Source: Actinomadura sp. J1-007 | GTDB taxonomy: Bacteria > Actinomycetota > Actinomycetes > Streptosporangiales > Streptosporangiaceae | Assembly: GCF_009793335.1 (NCBI RefSeq) | Contig: NZ_WING01000001.1 | Location: 2,852,001-2,916,000, forward strand | Reading direction: 5' to 3' | Length of the DNA stretch: 64,000 bases | Part shown: piece after piece, positions 27,007-36,682 of the stretch | Layout of the letters: each line of letters opens with the position of its first letter | Position numbering within the stretch: position 1 is the first letter of the stretch | Notes under the pieces: model-generated | What the model saw: the letters and a program-made list of their open reading frames with translations, nothing else | Database searches by the model: none | What the model was told of the DNA's origin: nothing | Position numbers and translations under genes: made by a program

Positions 27007-27453
27007 CTACCCGGCGCTGTGCATGAGGCGGCGGTCGAGGCGGCGGACGAGCGACTCGTCTCGCCAGGTCAACCGCTTCCGCAGGTGGACGACGGTGCCA
27101 CGTTCGGGCGAGGAGTCGATGCTGAGATCGTCCACGAGCGCACGCATGATCCTAATCCCGCGCCCGGACTCGCTCAACATCCCGCGGTCCTCCTCGGCGC
27201 CGCGCAGGCCCCGGCCCCAATCCATGATCTTGAGCATGCAGGCGCCGTCGTCGACGTACCCGACGACCTCGTAGTTGCCGCTGGCGCGGGCGTGCTGGAC
27301 GGCGTTCGTGCACGCCTCGGACGTGGCGACGAGGATGTCCTCGACGCAGTCCTCGGCGACGCCGAGGCCGCGCAGCGCGTCCCCGACCACGCGGCGGATC
27401 ACCGGAATGCTCAGCGCCTCGCGGGGCAGCGCGAGCGAGAACCTCATGTCCAC
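27007..27453 (-). CDS. RsbW/SpoIIAB-like anti-sigma ATPase
   Basis: A 148-residue GHKL-type ATPase from ATG 27453. The N box (ILVATSEACTNAVQHA, with Glu and Asn), the G1-like DWGRGL and the second Gly-rich stretch SGRGIRIMRALVDDL are intact. HATPase_c proteins of this size act in partner-switching control of alternative sigma factors. It lies between purS and purQ on the same strand, 96 bases before purQ, without an adjacent sigma factor or antagonist. Its partner must be elsewhere. Confidence 0.87.
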   Translation of the reverse strand: MDMRFSLALPREALSIPVIRRVVGDALRGLGVAEDCVEDILVATSEACTNAVQHARASGNYEVVGYVDDGACMLKIMDWGRGLRGAEEDRGMLSESGRGIRIMRALVDDLSIDSSPERGTVVHLRKRLTWRDESLVRRLDRRLMHSAG

Positions 27454-27680
27454 CGGTCACCTCGTGTGTCGCCAGCGCCCCTGTTACGTCCCCGCGCGCG
27501 GTGGACCTCGCCCACCGCTCGCCGACTTGACGCAGTTAAGCTTCCCCGGCGGAAACTGCCGTAATCGCCACAGTGACGGATGTCTCGGTGAACCATCCGT
27601 CACGCAAAATGACGACCGGCCTCCTGGAACGCGCCAAAACAATGCCGTTTTCCGACGCCATTCCGGACGGCGCCGAACGG

Positions 27681-27923
27681 CTAGAGAACCCGGACCTCGT
27701 AGTTCTCGATCACCGGGTTCGCCAGCAGCGTCTCGGCGATCTTCCGGGCCCGGTCCAGGGCCGCCTCGTCGGCGGGACCGTCCAGCTCCAGCTCGAACCG
27801 CTTGCCCTGCCGCACCGAGGCCACGCCCTCGTACCCGAGCTGCGGCAGCTTCCGGGCGATGGCCTGGCCCTGCGGGTCGAGGATCTCCGGCTTCAGCATG
27901 ACGTCGACGACGACGCGCGCCAC
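27681..27923 (-). CDS. purS: FGAM synthase small subunit PurS
   Basis: An 80-residue protein starting at GTG 27923 (MARVVVDVMLKPEILDPQGQ) behind GAGGGGGC. GQAIARKLPQLGYEGVASVRQGKRFEL and LLANPVIENYEVRVL are diagnostic of PurS. It bridges PurQ and PurL for ammonia transfer. It is the first gene of the purS / anti-sigma / purQ / purL series, but the 227-base gap after it suggests a second promoter for the anti-sigma gene. Confidence 0.96.
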   Translation of the reverse strand: MARVVVDVMLKPEILDPQGQAIARKLPQLGYEGVASVRQGKRFELELDGPADEAALDRARKIAETLLANPVIENYEVRVL

Positions 27924-28016
27924 GACCGCCCCCTCATTGATCTGCGCTTTTGTTGACGACCCTGAAGCGTACGGCACCATTGCCGGACAGAGCCCATCCC
28001 TCCCCCCGGAGCCAAG

Positions 28017-29636
28017 ATGAACCTCGACGAGCTGTCCCCGCCGGAACGCCGTCTCTGGGACGCGTTCCCGAGCGGCGAGCCGGTCGACCTCTCGTCGCCC
28101 GACACCACGCTCAACGACCCGGGCTCCGCCGACCGCTGGGGTCCCGAACGGGTCGTCCGCGCCGAGGTCCTCGTCGCGCTCCTCGCCGGCGCCGTCGACC
28201 CCGAACCGGGCCAGGTCGCCGCCGTACGGCTCAGCGGCGCCCGCGTCACCGGCTCCCTCAACCTCGGCCACGCCGACGTCTCCGTCCCGCTGGCGCTCAC
28301 GGCCTGCGCGTTCGACGAGGCGCCGCACCTGTACTGGGCCAACATGAGCAGCGTTCACATGATGCGCTGCCGCCTGCCGGGGCTGATCGCGTCCGGCACC
28401 CGCGTGGACGGCCATCTGTGGCTCGAAGGCAGCTCGATCTCCGGGGGCCTCTGGCTGGACGGGGCCCACATCACCGGCATCCTCAACATGTCGGGCGTTC
28501 ACCTGTCCAACCCCGGGGGCGACGCCCTCCTGGCAGACCGCCTCACCGTCGACGCCAACGTCTACTGCGACCAGGGCTTCACCGCCAACGGCGAGGTGCG
28601 CCTCCCGGGCGCGCGCGTGGGAGGACAGCTCATCTTCCGGGGAGCCCGCCTGCACAACCCGTCCGGAGTCGCCCTCTACGCGAGCCGCCTCGATATCGCG
28701 GCGAACGGTTTCTGCGACGGCGGCTTCACAGCCGAAGGGGAAGTGCGCCTACGCGGAGCGCGCGTGGGCGGCTATCTCTCGTTCGTCGGAGCCAAACTCA
28801 AGCACGCAGGGCACACCGCCCTCAACGCCGACGACCTCACCGTCGAAACCGACATCTACTGCTCCGACGGCTTCACCGCCGACGGCGCCGTCAGCTTCGC
28901 CGGGGCCCGCGTCACCGGTCAGCTCAGCCTGCGCGGCGCCCGCCTCCGCCACGAGCCCGGAACGGCCCTCAGCCTCCAACGCGTCCAGGCCGAAGAACTC
29001 CTCCTGCGCCCCGCCGAACCCATCACGGGCGTCGCCGACCTCTCGTACGCCCGCCTCAACCTCCTACGCGACGACGCCGCGACATGGCCGTCCCGCCTCC
29101 AACTCGACGGCCTCGTCTACGAAAACCTCGAACCGGCCCTCACCGCCCGTGAACGCCTGGCCTGGCTCCGCCGCGACACCGACGGATACCAACCGCAGCC
29201 GTACGAGCGCCTGGCACAGACGTACCGTTCCCTAGGGCTCGACGCCGACGGCCGCTCGATCCTCCTGGCCAAGGCCCGCGACCGCCGCAGCACGCAGGGA
29301 ATCCCGCGCAAAACCGTCGGCTGGTTCCAGGACATCCTGGTCGGCTACGGCTACCGCCCGTTCCGCGCCGCCTCCTGGCTGATCGGCCTCCTGGCGTTCG
29401 GAACCATCGTTTTCAGCCTCCACAAGCCCTCGGTCCTGGACGACGGCCACCACCCGCACTTCAACGCGTTCTTCTACACCCTCGACCTCCTCCTCCCCAT
29501 CGGAAGCCTGGGCCAGGAAGTCGAATTCGCCCCCAAGGGCGTCTACCAATGGATAGCCAACCTCCTCGTGGCCGCGGGCCTGGTCCTGGGCCTCACCGTG
29601 GCCGCCGGAGCCACCCGAGCCCTCTCCCGCGAATAG
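28017..29636 (+). CDS. Membrane-anchored beta-helix (pentapeptide-like) protein, paralogue 1
   Basis: A 539-residue protein from ATG 28017 (MNLDELSPPERRLWDAFPSGEPVDL). Residues 60-350 are repeats of about 20 with patterns such as VRLSGARVTGSLNLG and EVRLRGARVGGYLSFVGAKL, suggesting a right-handed beta-helix. CDQGFTANG-type blocks recur three times. Two hydrophobic segments near the C-terminus (WLIGLLAFGTIVFSL and WIANLLVAAGLVLGLTVAAG) flank LDLLLPIGSLGQE. Databases, as I recall, label such proteins 'membrane-associated oxidoreductase', but no redox motif is visible. A clear paralogue lies at 53.3 kb. Function unknown. Confidence 0.83.
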   Translation: MNLDELSPPERRLWDAFPSGEPVDLSSPDTTLNDPGSADRWGPERVVRAEVLVALLAGAVDPEPGQVAAVRLSGARVTGSLNLGHADVSVPLALTACAFDEAPHLYWANMSSVHMMRCRLPGLIASGTRVDGHLWLEGSSISGGLWLDGAHITGILNMSGVHLSNPGGDALLADRLTVDANVYCDQGFTANGEVRLPGARVGGQLIFRGARLHNPSGVALYASRLDIAANGFCDGGFTAEGEVRLRGARVGGYLSFVGAKLKHAGHTALNADDLTVETDIYCSDGFTADGAVSFAGARVTGQLSLRGARLRHEPGTALSLQRVQAEELLLRPAEPITGVADLSYARLNLLRDDAATWPSRLQLDGLVYENLEPALTARERLAWLRRDTDGYQPQPYERLAQTYRSLGLDADGRSILLAKARDRRSTQGIPRKTVGWFQDILVGYGYRPFRAASWLIGLLAFGTIVFSLHKPSVLDDGHHPHFNAFFYTLDLLLPIGSLGQEVEFAPKGVYQWIANLLVAAGLVLGLTVAAGATRALSRE

Positions 29637-29747
29637 CCCGAAATCTGCCCCCGCCCGTCAAACCAAGTCGATAACACCGTCAACGAATCCCGTTGACGCT
29701 CCCGAACCCCCTGCGCTATCTGTGACCCAACGGGCGGAGGGGACACG

Positions 29748-32120
29748 GTGGCACCCAAGATCGATATCCAGGCGATCCAGACGGAACTCCAGGGGATCGC
29801 CTCCCTGATGACCGAAGTGACCCGCCTGATGAGCCCCCAGACCTGGCAAGGCGGCTCCGCCGCCTCGTTCACCACGGACCTCCAGGGCCACAACCGGTCG
29901 CTGAGCCGAATGATGCACCAGGTCATGAAAACGGCCTCAGAGCTCAACCACGCCCCCCTAGTCCTCGCAACCCCCGAAATCCCCCGTACCAACCCCCCCT
30001 CAGGCACCCCCGGCGTAGCCTCCGTCTCCCCCACCGCCCTAGAACGCCTAGAAACCGCCCTCCACTACGCGGCCGACGGCCTCCCACCCCACGGCCGCCG
30101 GATCCGGACGCTCCTGCACGGCCACGACAGCGGCACCCGCCAGTGCGACCGGAGCGCGGCTTGGTGCCGCGAGCAGGCGAGCCGCATGCGGACCCGGATC
30201 CGCTACGCCCACGCCGAGAACCAGGCCGACCCCACGCTCCTGGTCTCTGGCGGCGGTCTCTCCAAGGTCCCGGACGTCGAACGCTTCGGCAGCAAGGAAC
30301 TGGCCGACCTAGGCACCCTCCAAGGCAAGGCGTTCGCCAGAAACCTGAAAGACCCGAACGCCGCTACCCCGCAACTCCTCAAGGAGATAGCCGCCACCCT
30401 CCGGGAGAACGCGAAGAACCGCACGTACACCAACAACTTCTTCACCAGCGTCCCAGCCGGCTCCATAGGCAAGCTCGCCTACACCCTCCACCAACGCAGC
30501 GGCAAACCCCTCTCAGCCGACGACAAACGCCTCCTAGGCGACATCGGCACAGCCCTTGCAGCCCTCTCCCGCCAAAAGAACACCCGCCACACCATCAACC
30601 AAGCCCTCGGCCCCATCGGCTCCGACCTCCCAGGCCAGGCGCTCTTGGTGGGCCTGAGCGCACCCAACGTCAAATGGAGCTCCTCCGTCCTGGTCGACAT
30701 GGCCAAAGCGGCTCTCCGCTGGCGGCAGAAGTACCCGTCGTACGGCATCACCGAGACCATTCCCGGCAAGGCCGGAGACAAGCAAACAGCCGTCCTCAAC
30801 GAGAGGAGCGGTCGCTGGTGGGAAGCCTGGGGCCTGGGCGGCAGTATCCACAGCGGCGACCCGAAACAGCTGAGCGAGTACGATCCCGCCCTCAACGTCC
30901 TGGGCCGGATAGCTCTTCAAAAGGACACGACAGCCGCCCGAACTCTGGCCGCCACGGAGTTGGAAAAAGCGTTCACCATCAAGGACGCCGAGAAGGCCAA
31001 GCCCTTGACCTGGCTTACCCGAGGCATCGGCGGAACCTATGCTTCCCTCCTGGTGGCGCCCGACTGGCCCGATTCTGGAACCGCCGCCGGCGCCGTCATC
31101 AAGCTCGCCACCACTCCGGGGCAGGGCCACGAGAACGAGGCCGCCACCAACGCCGCTGCGATCATGCAGTCGGTCGCCTGGTGGAACGACAAAGGCCGAC
31201 CACTGGTGAACACCTTCTTGACGAGGAACAACGCCCGCGACCCCTTCGGAATACTGCCGCGACAAAGCGGGCGTCCCGGCTGGATGACTCACACCAGACA
31301 GTACGACGCTGAACTCGGCACGGGCTTGACGTCAGGGCTCTTGCAGACCGCTCGCATGTACATCCCGGTATTCGGGCTGGCCAGTATCGTGACCGGGGGT
31401 ACGGGATCGGTACGAACCGACGCGGCCACCGGCCACCGGTACGTCAGCCTGGGCGGAAGCGAGATTCAGAACTTTCTGCGCACCTTCGCCAACGACAAGA
31501 AGGCCTGGGCACTACTCGCATACGACGCCCAACGCTACCGTGTGCAGCTTTACGCGCACGGATTCCGCACCGGGTTGATCGAAGACGCCACCACTCGGGC
31601 CGGTTACCTCGAAGGCAGTCTGATCCGCGCCTATCTCAAGGAACTGACCGAGCGAGAGAAGATCACGCAGAAGGAGTACGACGACGCGAAGACCAAGCTC
31701 GGCATTCTTCGCGACCTGGTGGGCAGCACCATCAGCGCCACGCCGGCGGGCGAGGCGCCGCTACTCAGCGAAACCTACGGCGTGGGCACCGGCATAGCCC
31801 TCGAGAACGTGAAGTACAAAGAGTTCGACAAGCAGATGGAAGCAATCAATGAGAAGAACTCAGACTACGGGAACCAGCTTTACGTCGATCTCGTGCGAGG
31901 CTACGCGGCCAACCACGGCGGCCACACGGGGAACCGGGAGATAGACGCGATCATACGCAAGAGTCAACTTACCGAGGCCGATCGGAATGCCGTGCAGAAC
32001 TGGGCCACCGAGAAACCTTTTGCCATATCATCCGAAAAAGAGGGCAGGTCTATGACCGGACTTTCCCTCATTGACCGTACGGTGACTTCCGTCAACAACA
32101 ACGCCCCTCCGCCGAAGTGA
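29748..32120 (+). CDS. Large WXG-type (ESX/LXG-like, DUF6571-like) protein
   Basis: A 790-residue protein from GTG 29748. The first 100 residues form a helical hairpin with a WXG-like turn (SPQTWQGGSAASF), as in type VII secretion substrates. The middle carries AATLRENAKNRTYTNNFFTSVPAGSIGKLAYTL, which resembles DUF6571 proteins. The C-terminal 250 residues have no recognised domain. No signal peptide is seen. Polymorphic toxins and phage-defence effectors both use such heads, but no toxin motif or immunity gene is evident. Codon use drifts toward A/T near the 3' end, suggesting recent transfer. It converges on a lipoprotein gene with three bases between the stops. Confidence 0.7.
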   Translation: MAPKIDIQAIQTELQGIASLMTEVTRLMSPQTWQGGSAASFTTDLQGHNRSLSRMMHQVMKTASELNHAPLVLATPEIPRTNPPSGTPGVASVSPTALERLETALHYAADGLPPHGRRIRTLLHGHDSGTRQCDRSAAWCREQASRMRTRIRYAHAENQADPTLLVSGGGLSKVPDVERFGSKELADLGTLQGKAFARNLKDPNAATPQLLKEIAATLRENAKNRTYTNNFFTSVPAGSIGKLAYTLHQRSGKPLSADDKRLLGDIGTALAALSRQKNTRHTINQALGPIGSDLPGQALLVGLSAPNVKWSSSVLVDMAKAALRWRQKYPSYGITETIPGKAGDKQTAVLNERSGRWWEAWGLGGSIHSGDPKQLSEYDPALNVLGRIALQKDTTAARTLAATELEKAFTIKDAEKAKPLTWLTRGIGGTYASLLVAPDWPDSGTAAGAVIKLATTPGQGHENEAATNAAAIMQSVAWWNDKGRPLVNTFLTRNNARDPFGILPRQSGRPGWMTHTRQYDAELGTGLTSGLLQTARMYIPVFGLASIVTGGTGSVRTDAATGHRYVSLGGSEIQNFLRTFANDKKAWALLAYDAQRYRVQLYAHGFRTGLIEDATTRAGYLEGSLIRAYLKELTEREKITQKEYDDAKTKLGILRDLVGSTISATPAGEAPLLSETYGVGTGIALENVKYKEFDKQMEAINEKNSDYGNQLYVDLVRGYAANHGGHTGNREIDAIIRKSQLTEADRNAVQNWATEKPFAISSEKEGRSMTGLSLIDRTVTSVNNNAPPPK

Positions 32121-32123
32121 ATC

Positions 32124-33233
32124 TCAGTTATACGACTTCCCCGCCATGTCTTTAGGCGGTCTGAAGGCGTAGACTCGACCGCAGACCTTGTCACTCATGA
32201 CGACGCTTCCGTCCGGCCGGACGGCGACTCCCCCGGTTTCGCCGATCCGATGACCGCCAGCGAGCCGTCGAACTCGGCACATGACCTGGGCGCGCCCCAG
32301 TCCAGGCGCACCATCGTCCCGTCGGGTTTCTCCAAGGTCGGCCTGGGCGTGTGCCCCGTCGCCGTCGTTCCGCCGAGCAGAAGAATTGATCCGTCATTCA
32401 GCGCCGCGGCGCCTGTCCAGGGAGGGAGCTTCGCAGTCGATTCAGGGAAGGCGACGCCGGAGGCACCTGCGTCGCGGGGAACGCGAACCAGGCCCCTCCG
32501 CCCCAACAGAATCAGGCCCCCGCTGCGATCTCGCGTGGCGAATGTAGGATCGAGAATCTTCCCACCGGACGCTTTTCGCAACGCCGATTCGTATCCGGAA
32601 GGATGCCACTGGCGAAGTTCGCCGTGCTGTGCGACCTCGAAGAGATCTCCCGCCTTGGAAACGAGGACCGGAACCCCGTCGCTCCGCAAGACGAACCGGG
32701 AACCAGCCCAGTATCGGTCGAGCCGCGATCGCTCATCATCGGCGATGGGCCGCCCTGAAGGCGATTTCACCGCCAATCGCCCAGGCAGCCTGCTCTTCCA
32801 TGAGACATAGACCTCCTGCTTGAGCGTCTTCAACGAGACTCGCGTGAGGTCCAGCCCACTGAACGAACTCATGAGCCAGAGCGCATCCCCCTGGACGTCC
32901 AACTGATTGGGAATGTTGCCCAGCTTCCAAGTGGCGAGCCGGCCGGTCGAATCAACATGGGCTATGCGGCTGTCCCCGCCGGAGAGGACACCGAAATAGG
33001 GAGTCCCGTCCCGCCAATGGCGAGTCCTCCATCACCATACGCACTCGTCCGCAGCGCGTACTCGCCGTCTCGCGGCTCACCACGAACCTTGTAGTCCCCG
33101 GCGATGGTGACTACCTGGCCGAGCCGGGTCGGCTTCGGGTGGGGTTGAAGGCATCCTTGGGCTTCTCGGAGGTGCAGGAAGAGCCCAGCGCTCCGAGGAG
33201 GGCTACAGCAGCGATGACCCTGTTGTAACGCAC
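32124..33233 (-). pseudogene. Secreted lipoprotein with beta-propeller-like repeats, three frameshifts
   Basis: Starts at GTG 33233 with a lipoprotein-like signal (MRYNRVIAAVALLGALGSSC). The coding sequence then continues in three further frames: KPTRLGQVVTIAGDYKVRGE, DGTPYFGVLSGGDSRIAHVD through GSLAVIG, and GETGGVAVRPDGSVVMSDKVCGRVYAFRPP. Each change needs one added base, at plus 33137-33139 (GGG), 33010-33012 (CCC) and 32247-32248 (CC). With all three the frame closes exactly at 371 codons. GDGGLA-, RDGT- and DGSVVMSD-type repeats suggest an NHL/YncE-like propeller outside the membrane. Sequencing error is plausible, but three hits in one accessory gene could also mark decay. Confidence 0.7.
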
Positions 33234-33301
33234 GGGTCGATGATGCCAGGCGACCCCGCGCGAAGGAACGTGTCCGCCGACGAAGGCGGGGGCGGTCAGG
33301 G

Positions 33302-33502
33302 TCAGGTGAGGTGGTGGGCGCCGGACTTGATGTCTGCGATGAGGGAGCGCCACCCGGTGCCTTCGTGACCAGCATCGGCCCGCCCGGGTTCTTGGAGTCA
33401 CGTATCGCGACGCCGGCCCCGACCAGGCGGGCGGCATCCACGCAGTTCGCACCTTGGTGCGGAGCGGGTGCTCCTGCGCCGCGGCGGTCCCGTCTTGTCC
33501 AT
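33302..33502 (-). pseudogene. DUF397 domain protein, disrupted
   Basis: On the minus strand an ATG at 33502 opens MDKTGPPRRRSTRSA. The conserved DUF397 centre (GANCVDAARLVGAGVAIRDSKNPGGPMLV) follows in the +1 frame, and the end EGTGWRSLIADIKSGAHHLT with TGA at 33304-33302 is back in the first frame. The two shifts compensate. DUF397 proteins are small partners of XRE/DUF5753 regulators, often in numerous pairs in actinomycetes. Confidence 0.65.
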
Positions 33503-33559
33503 ATTTATTCGTCATACTTTGGCCCGAGTCGGGTGCGCCTGGCCGGATTTTGATCAGCG

Positions 33560-33830
33560 CCAGAGAGTCGTCGGTTCCGAGCGCGGACAGGGCCAGTTGG
33601 CCGCCGTTTGGAGAAGGCCGTTTGACGACCAGAGCGTGGTGACAGCGCAACGACTTCGCTGCGGACTCCAGTCCGATGTAGGCCGCGTAACCGTGTGGAT
33701 CGTGTGTCGGCGTACGCGTCCCACCGGCCTGGTTGGCGGGTCGCCATCGCCAGCGCCCTGAGTCGTTCGCTTCCTTCCGCGTTGAGTGCGGAGTACGGCG
33801 GGTTGAGTGCGGAGTACGGCCGGTCGTGGG
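33560..33830 (-). pseudogene. Remnant of an XRE/DUF5753 regulator
   Basis: Fragments in shifting frames on the minus strand resemble the DUF5753 part of XRE regulators: SERLRALAMATRQPGRWDAYAD, then GYAAYIGLESAAKSLRCHHALVV, then NGLLQTAANWP, and finally ALGTDDSLALIK. These match the order WWDxYAD / YIGLE / VVPGLLQT / DxSLALI of the family as I know it. No helix-turn-helix part was found upstream. Its position just before the DUF397 remnant supports a decayed pair. Confidence 0.45.
33781..33820. repeat. 21-bp direct repeat, two copies
   Basis: GTTGAGTGCGGAGTACGGC occurs at 33781-33799 and again at 33802-33820. It lies within the degraded regulator remnant. Confidence 0.85.
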
Positions 33831-34508
33831 GCGTTCACAGGTCTCGATCGTGGTTGGGAGGGGACGTCGGGTACGGGGCCGTGCCTGTTCCCGGAGAGGC
33901 CGCGCGGGTGGAGGTGTCCGATGGCGGTGCGGGTGTTGGAGACGGCGTTGGTGGGGCGGGGGTTGTGGGCGGCGTTGGTGGGGGCGACATGGCTGTGTTG
34001 GTGGTGCGGGCTGAGGTCAGCGTGCTCGTTCGGCCGGGGCGGGTGCGTGGTGGCCTCGCCGGTCACGGGGACCGTGCGGTTTCCGGTGGATGAGGTCGCC
34101 GAGGTCGTGGGGCGGTGCCATGGAGATCTGGATGTCTGCTGGTGGATGGCGGGCTTTCTGAGTTGTTGACGCGACTGTGATGGTGCGGGTGTTTCGGGTT
34201 TCGCGGGCCGCGGTTGCGGGGTGGGCGGCGAGGGGGCTGCTGGCGTACACGCGTACCCGTCGGGGCGGCCCCGGTTCTGTCGGGGGATGTGCGTGATCGG
34301 GGGGTGACGGGGCGTGGAGGGTGGCCCTGCGGGCGGGCTCGGGTGGGGGAAATGGGGTAGGAACTCGGGGGTCGGGGCTTGCGTCCCTTAGTGTGATGTC
34401 TGCCACGATGGGCTTTGGCGGTTTCGTCCCCTTACCTGGGGGCGGGCCACTGACGTCGGCCGGCGTGCGGCGATCCCGCGTTCCGGCCCCGAACGAGGAG
34501 TGTCATCG
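33831..34508. other. Non-coding or degraded stretch before the 2-oxoacid dehydrogenase operon
   Basis: No frame here has a recognisable product or a good start. The right end (about 34400-34500) must carry the promoter and leader of the E1 alpha gene. The rest is probably remnant of the accessory region to its left. Confidence 0.5.
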
Positions 34509-35639
34509 ATGACGATCGACTCCGTACGCGGCGCGCCGGACACAGCGGAGGCGGGCGGGCCCGAGCTCGTTCAGCTCCTGACCCCCGAGGGGGAGCGTGT
34601 CGAGCATCCCGACTACCCGCTGGAGCTGACGGCCGAGGAGGTGCGCGGGCTCTACCGCGACCTGGTGATCGTCCGGCGGATCGACCAGGAGGCCGTCGCG
34701 CTGACGCGGCAGGGCGAGCTCGGGGTCTGGGCCTCGCTGCTCGGGCAGGAGGCCGCGCAGATCGGGTCGGGGCGGGCCCTGGCCGCGAACGACATGGTGT
34801 TCCCGACGTACCGGGAGCACGGGGTGGCGTGGTGCCGGGAGGTCGAGCCGCTCAACCTGCTCGGGCTGTTCCGGGGCGTCAACCATGGCGGATGGGATCC
34901 CGCGGAGCACGGGTTCCACCTGTACACGATCGTGATCGGGAGCCAGACCCTGCACGCCGCCGGGTACGCCATGGGCGTCCAGCGGGACGGGGTGCTGGGG
35001 ACCGACAAGGCCACGGCGACCATCGCGTACTTCGGCGACGGGGCGACCTCGCAGGGTGATGTGAACGAGGCGTTCGTGTTCGCGTCCGTGTTCAACGCGC
35101 CGATCGTGTTCTTCTGCCAGAACAACCAGTGGGCCATCTCCGAGCCGCTGGAGCGGCAGTCGCGGATCCCGCTGTTCAAGCGGGCCCAGGGGTACGGGTT
35201 CCCGGGGCTCAGGGTGGACGGCAACGACGTGTTCGCCTGCCTCGCGGTCACGCGCAAGGCCCTGGAGAACGCCCGGACGGGGCAGGGCCCGACGCTGATC
35301 GAGGCGTACACCTACCGGATGGGCGCGCACACGACGACCGACGACCCCACGCGGTACCGGCTCAAGGCCGACGAGGAGGCCTGGAAGCTCAAGGACCCGA
35401 TCGAACGGGTCAAGGCGTACCTGGTCAGGGGCGACCTGGCCGACCCCGGCTTCTTCGGGAAGGTGGACGACGAGGCCAAGCAGATCGCGACGGAGCTGCG
35501 CAAGGCGTGCCTGGCGCTGCCCGATCCGGGGCCGCTGACGATGTTCGAGAACGTGTACGCGGAGCCGCATCCGCTGATGACCGAGGAGCAGGAGCAGTTC
35601 GCCGCCTACCTGGCGTCCTTCGAGGAGGTGGCCTCGTGA
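34509..35639 (+). CDS. pdhA: 2-oxoacid dehydrogenase E1 component, alpha subunit
   Basis: A 376-residue thiamine-diphosphate enzyme subunit from ATG 34509, eight bases after GAGGAG. The ThDP motif GDGATSQGDVNEAFVFASVFNAPIVFFCQNN is intact, and phosphorylation-loop-like YRMGAHTTTDDPTRYR follows. With E1 beta it decarboxylates pyruvate or branched-chain 2-oxo acids and loads the acyl group on E2. Substrate choice cannot be fixed from sequence; the alpha/beta split and the vdh gene in the window favour a branched-chain role, though databases often call such genes pdhA. First gene of a three-gene operon. Confidence 0.93.
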   Translation: MTIDSVRGAPDTAEAGGPELVQLLTPEGERVEHPDYPLELTAEEVRGLYRDLVIVRRIDQEAVALTRQGELGVWASLLGQEAAQIGSGRALAANDMVFPTYREHGVAWCREVEPLNLLGLFRGVNHGGWDPAEHGFHLYTIVIGSQTLHAAGYAMGVQRDGVLGTDKATATIAYFGDGATSQGDVNEAFVFASVFNAPIVFFCQNNQWAISEPLERQSRIPLFKRAQGYGFPGLRVDGNDVFACLAVTRKALENARTGQGPTLIEAYTYRMGAHTTTDDPTRYRLKADEEAWKLKDPIERVKAYLVRGDLADPGFFGKVDDEAKQIATELRKACLALPDPGPLTMFENVYAEPHPLMTEEQEQFAAYLASFEEVAS

Positions 35640-36616
35640 CCGAGACGCTGACCCTGGGCAAGGGGCTCAACGAGGGCATGCGCAAGGCCATGGAGAACGA
35701 CCCGAAGGTCATCGTCATGGGCGAGGACGTCGGGAAGCTCGGCGGCGTCTTCCGGGTGACCGACGGGCTCCAGAAGGACTTCGGCGAGGAGCGCGTGATC
35801 GACACGCCGCTGGCGGAGTCGGGCATCGTCGGTACGGCGATCGGGCTGGCGCTGCGCGGGTACCGGCCGGTATGCGAGATCCAGTTCGACGGGTTCGTGT
35901 TCCCGGCGGCCGACCAGATCATCACGCAGCTCGCGAAGATGCACATGCGCTCGCTCGGCAAGGTCGGGCTGCCGGTGGTGATCCGCATCCCGTGCGGCGG
36001 CGGGATCGGCGGCGTCGAGCACCACTCCGAGTCGCCCGAGGCGTACTTCACGCACACCGCTGGGCTGCGGGTGGTCACCTGCTCCAACCCGGCCGACGCG
36101 TTCTCCATGATCCAGCAGTCCATCGCGTCCCCCGACCCGGTGATCTTCTTCGAGCCGAAGCGGCGCTACTGGGACAAGGCGCCGGTCGAGGTGGACTCCA
36201 CCGACTGGACGCCGCTGCACAAGGCGCGCTTCGTACGGCCCGGCGAGGACGTGACGGTCCTGGCGTACGGCCCGACGGTCAAGACGTGCCTGGAGGCGGC
36301 GGGCGCGGCGGAGGACGACGGCCGTTCGCTGGACGTCATCGACCTGCGCTCGCTGAACCCCCTGGACGTCGAGACGGTCGTGGAGTCGGTGAACCGCACC
36401 GGGCGGTGCGTGGTCGTGCACGAGGCACCGGTGTTCAACGGGTACGGCGCCGAGCTCGCGGCTCGGATCACCGAGCGGTGCTTCTACCGGCTGGAGGCGC
36501 CGGTCCTGCGGGTCGGCGGCTTCTCCACGCCGTACCCGCCGTCGCGGAACGAGGACGACTACCTGCCCGACCTCGACCGGATCCTGGACGCCGTCGACCG
36601 GACGTTCGCGTGGTGA
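35636..36616 (+). CDS. pdhB: 2-oxoacid dehydrogenase E1 component, beta subunit
   Basis: A 326-residue transketolase-like subunit from GTG 35636, overlapping the E1 alpha stop (GTGA) behind GAGGAGGTG, so translation is coupled. Signatures are VIVMGEDVGKLGGVFRVTDGL, VIDTPLAESGIVGTAIGLALRG, EIQFDGFVFPAADQI and IRIPCGGGIGGVEHHSESPEAYF. The C-terminal transketolase domain (VTVLAYGPTVKTCLEAA, VVHEAPVFNGYGAELAA) is complete. Confidence 0.95.
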   Translation: MTETLTLGKGLNEGMRKAMENDPKVIVMGEDVGKLGGVFRVTDGLQKDFGEERVIDTPLAESGIVGTAIGLALRGYRPVCEIQFDGFVFPAADQIITQLAKMHMRSLGKVGLPVVIRIPCGGGIGGVEHHSESPEAYFTHTAGLRVVTCSNPADAFSMIQQSIASPDPVIFFEPKRRYWDKAPVEVDSTDWTPLHKARFVRPGEDVTVLAYGPTVKTCLEAAGAAEDDGRSLDVIDLRSLNPLDVETVVESVNRTGRCVVVHEAPVFNGYGAELAARITERCFYRLEAPVLRVGGFSTPYPPSRNEDDYLPDLDRILDAVDRTFAW

Positions 36617-36682
36617 GCGGGGCGTGGCAGCGAGGGAGCACGGCGCCCACCCGGCGCCCGGAGCCGGACGGGGAGTGAGCCG

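Noticed and set aside
29748..32120. Reading the WXG-type protein as a toxin with an immunity gene
   Set aside because: No nuclease, deaminase or pore motif was recognised at the C-terminus, and the following gene is a convergent lipoprotein, not a same-strand small immunity gene.
33831..34169. Small plus-strand frames with Trp/Cys-rich products
   Set aside because: No ribosome site or family features; the stretch looks like degraded DNA.
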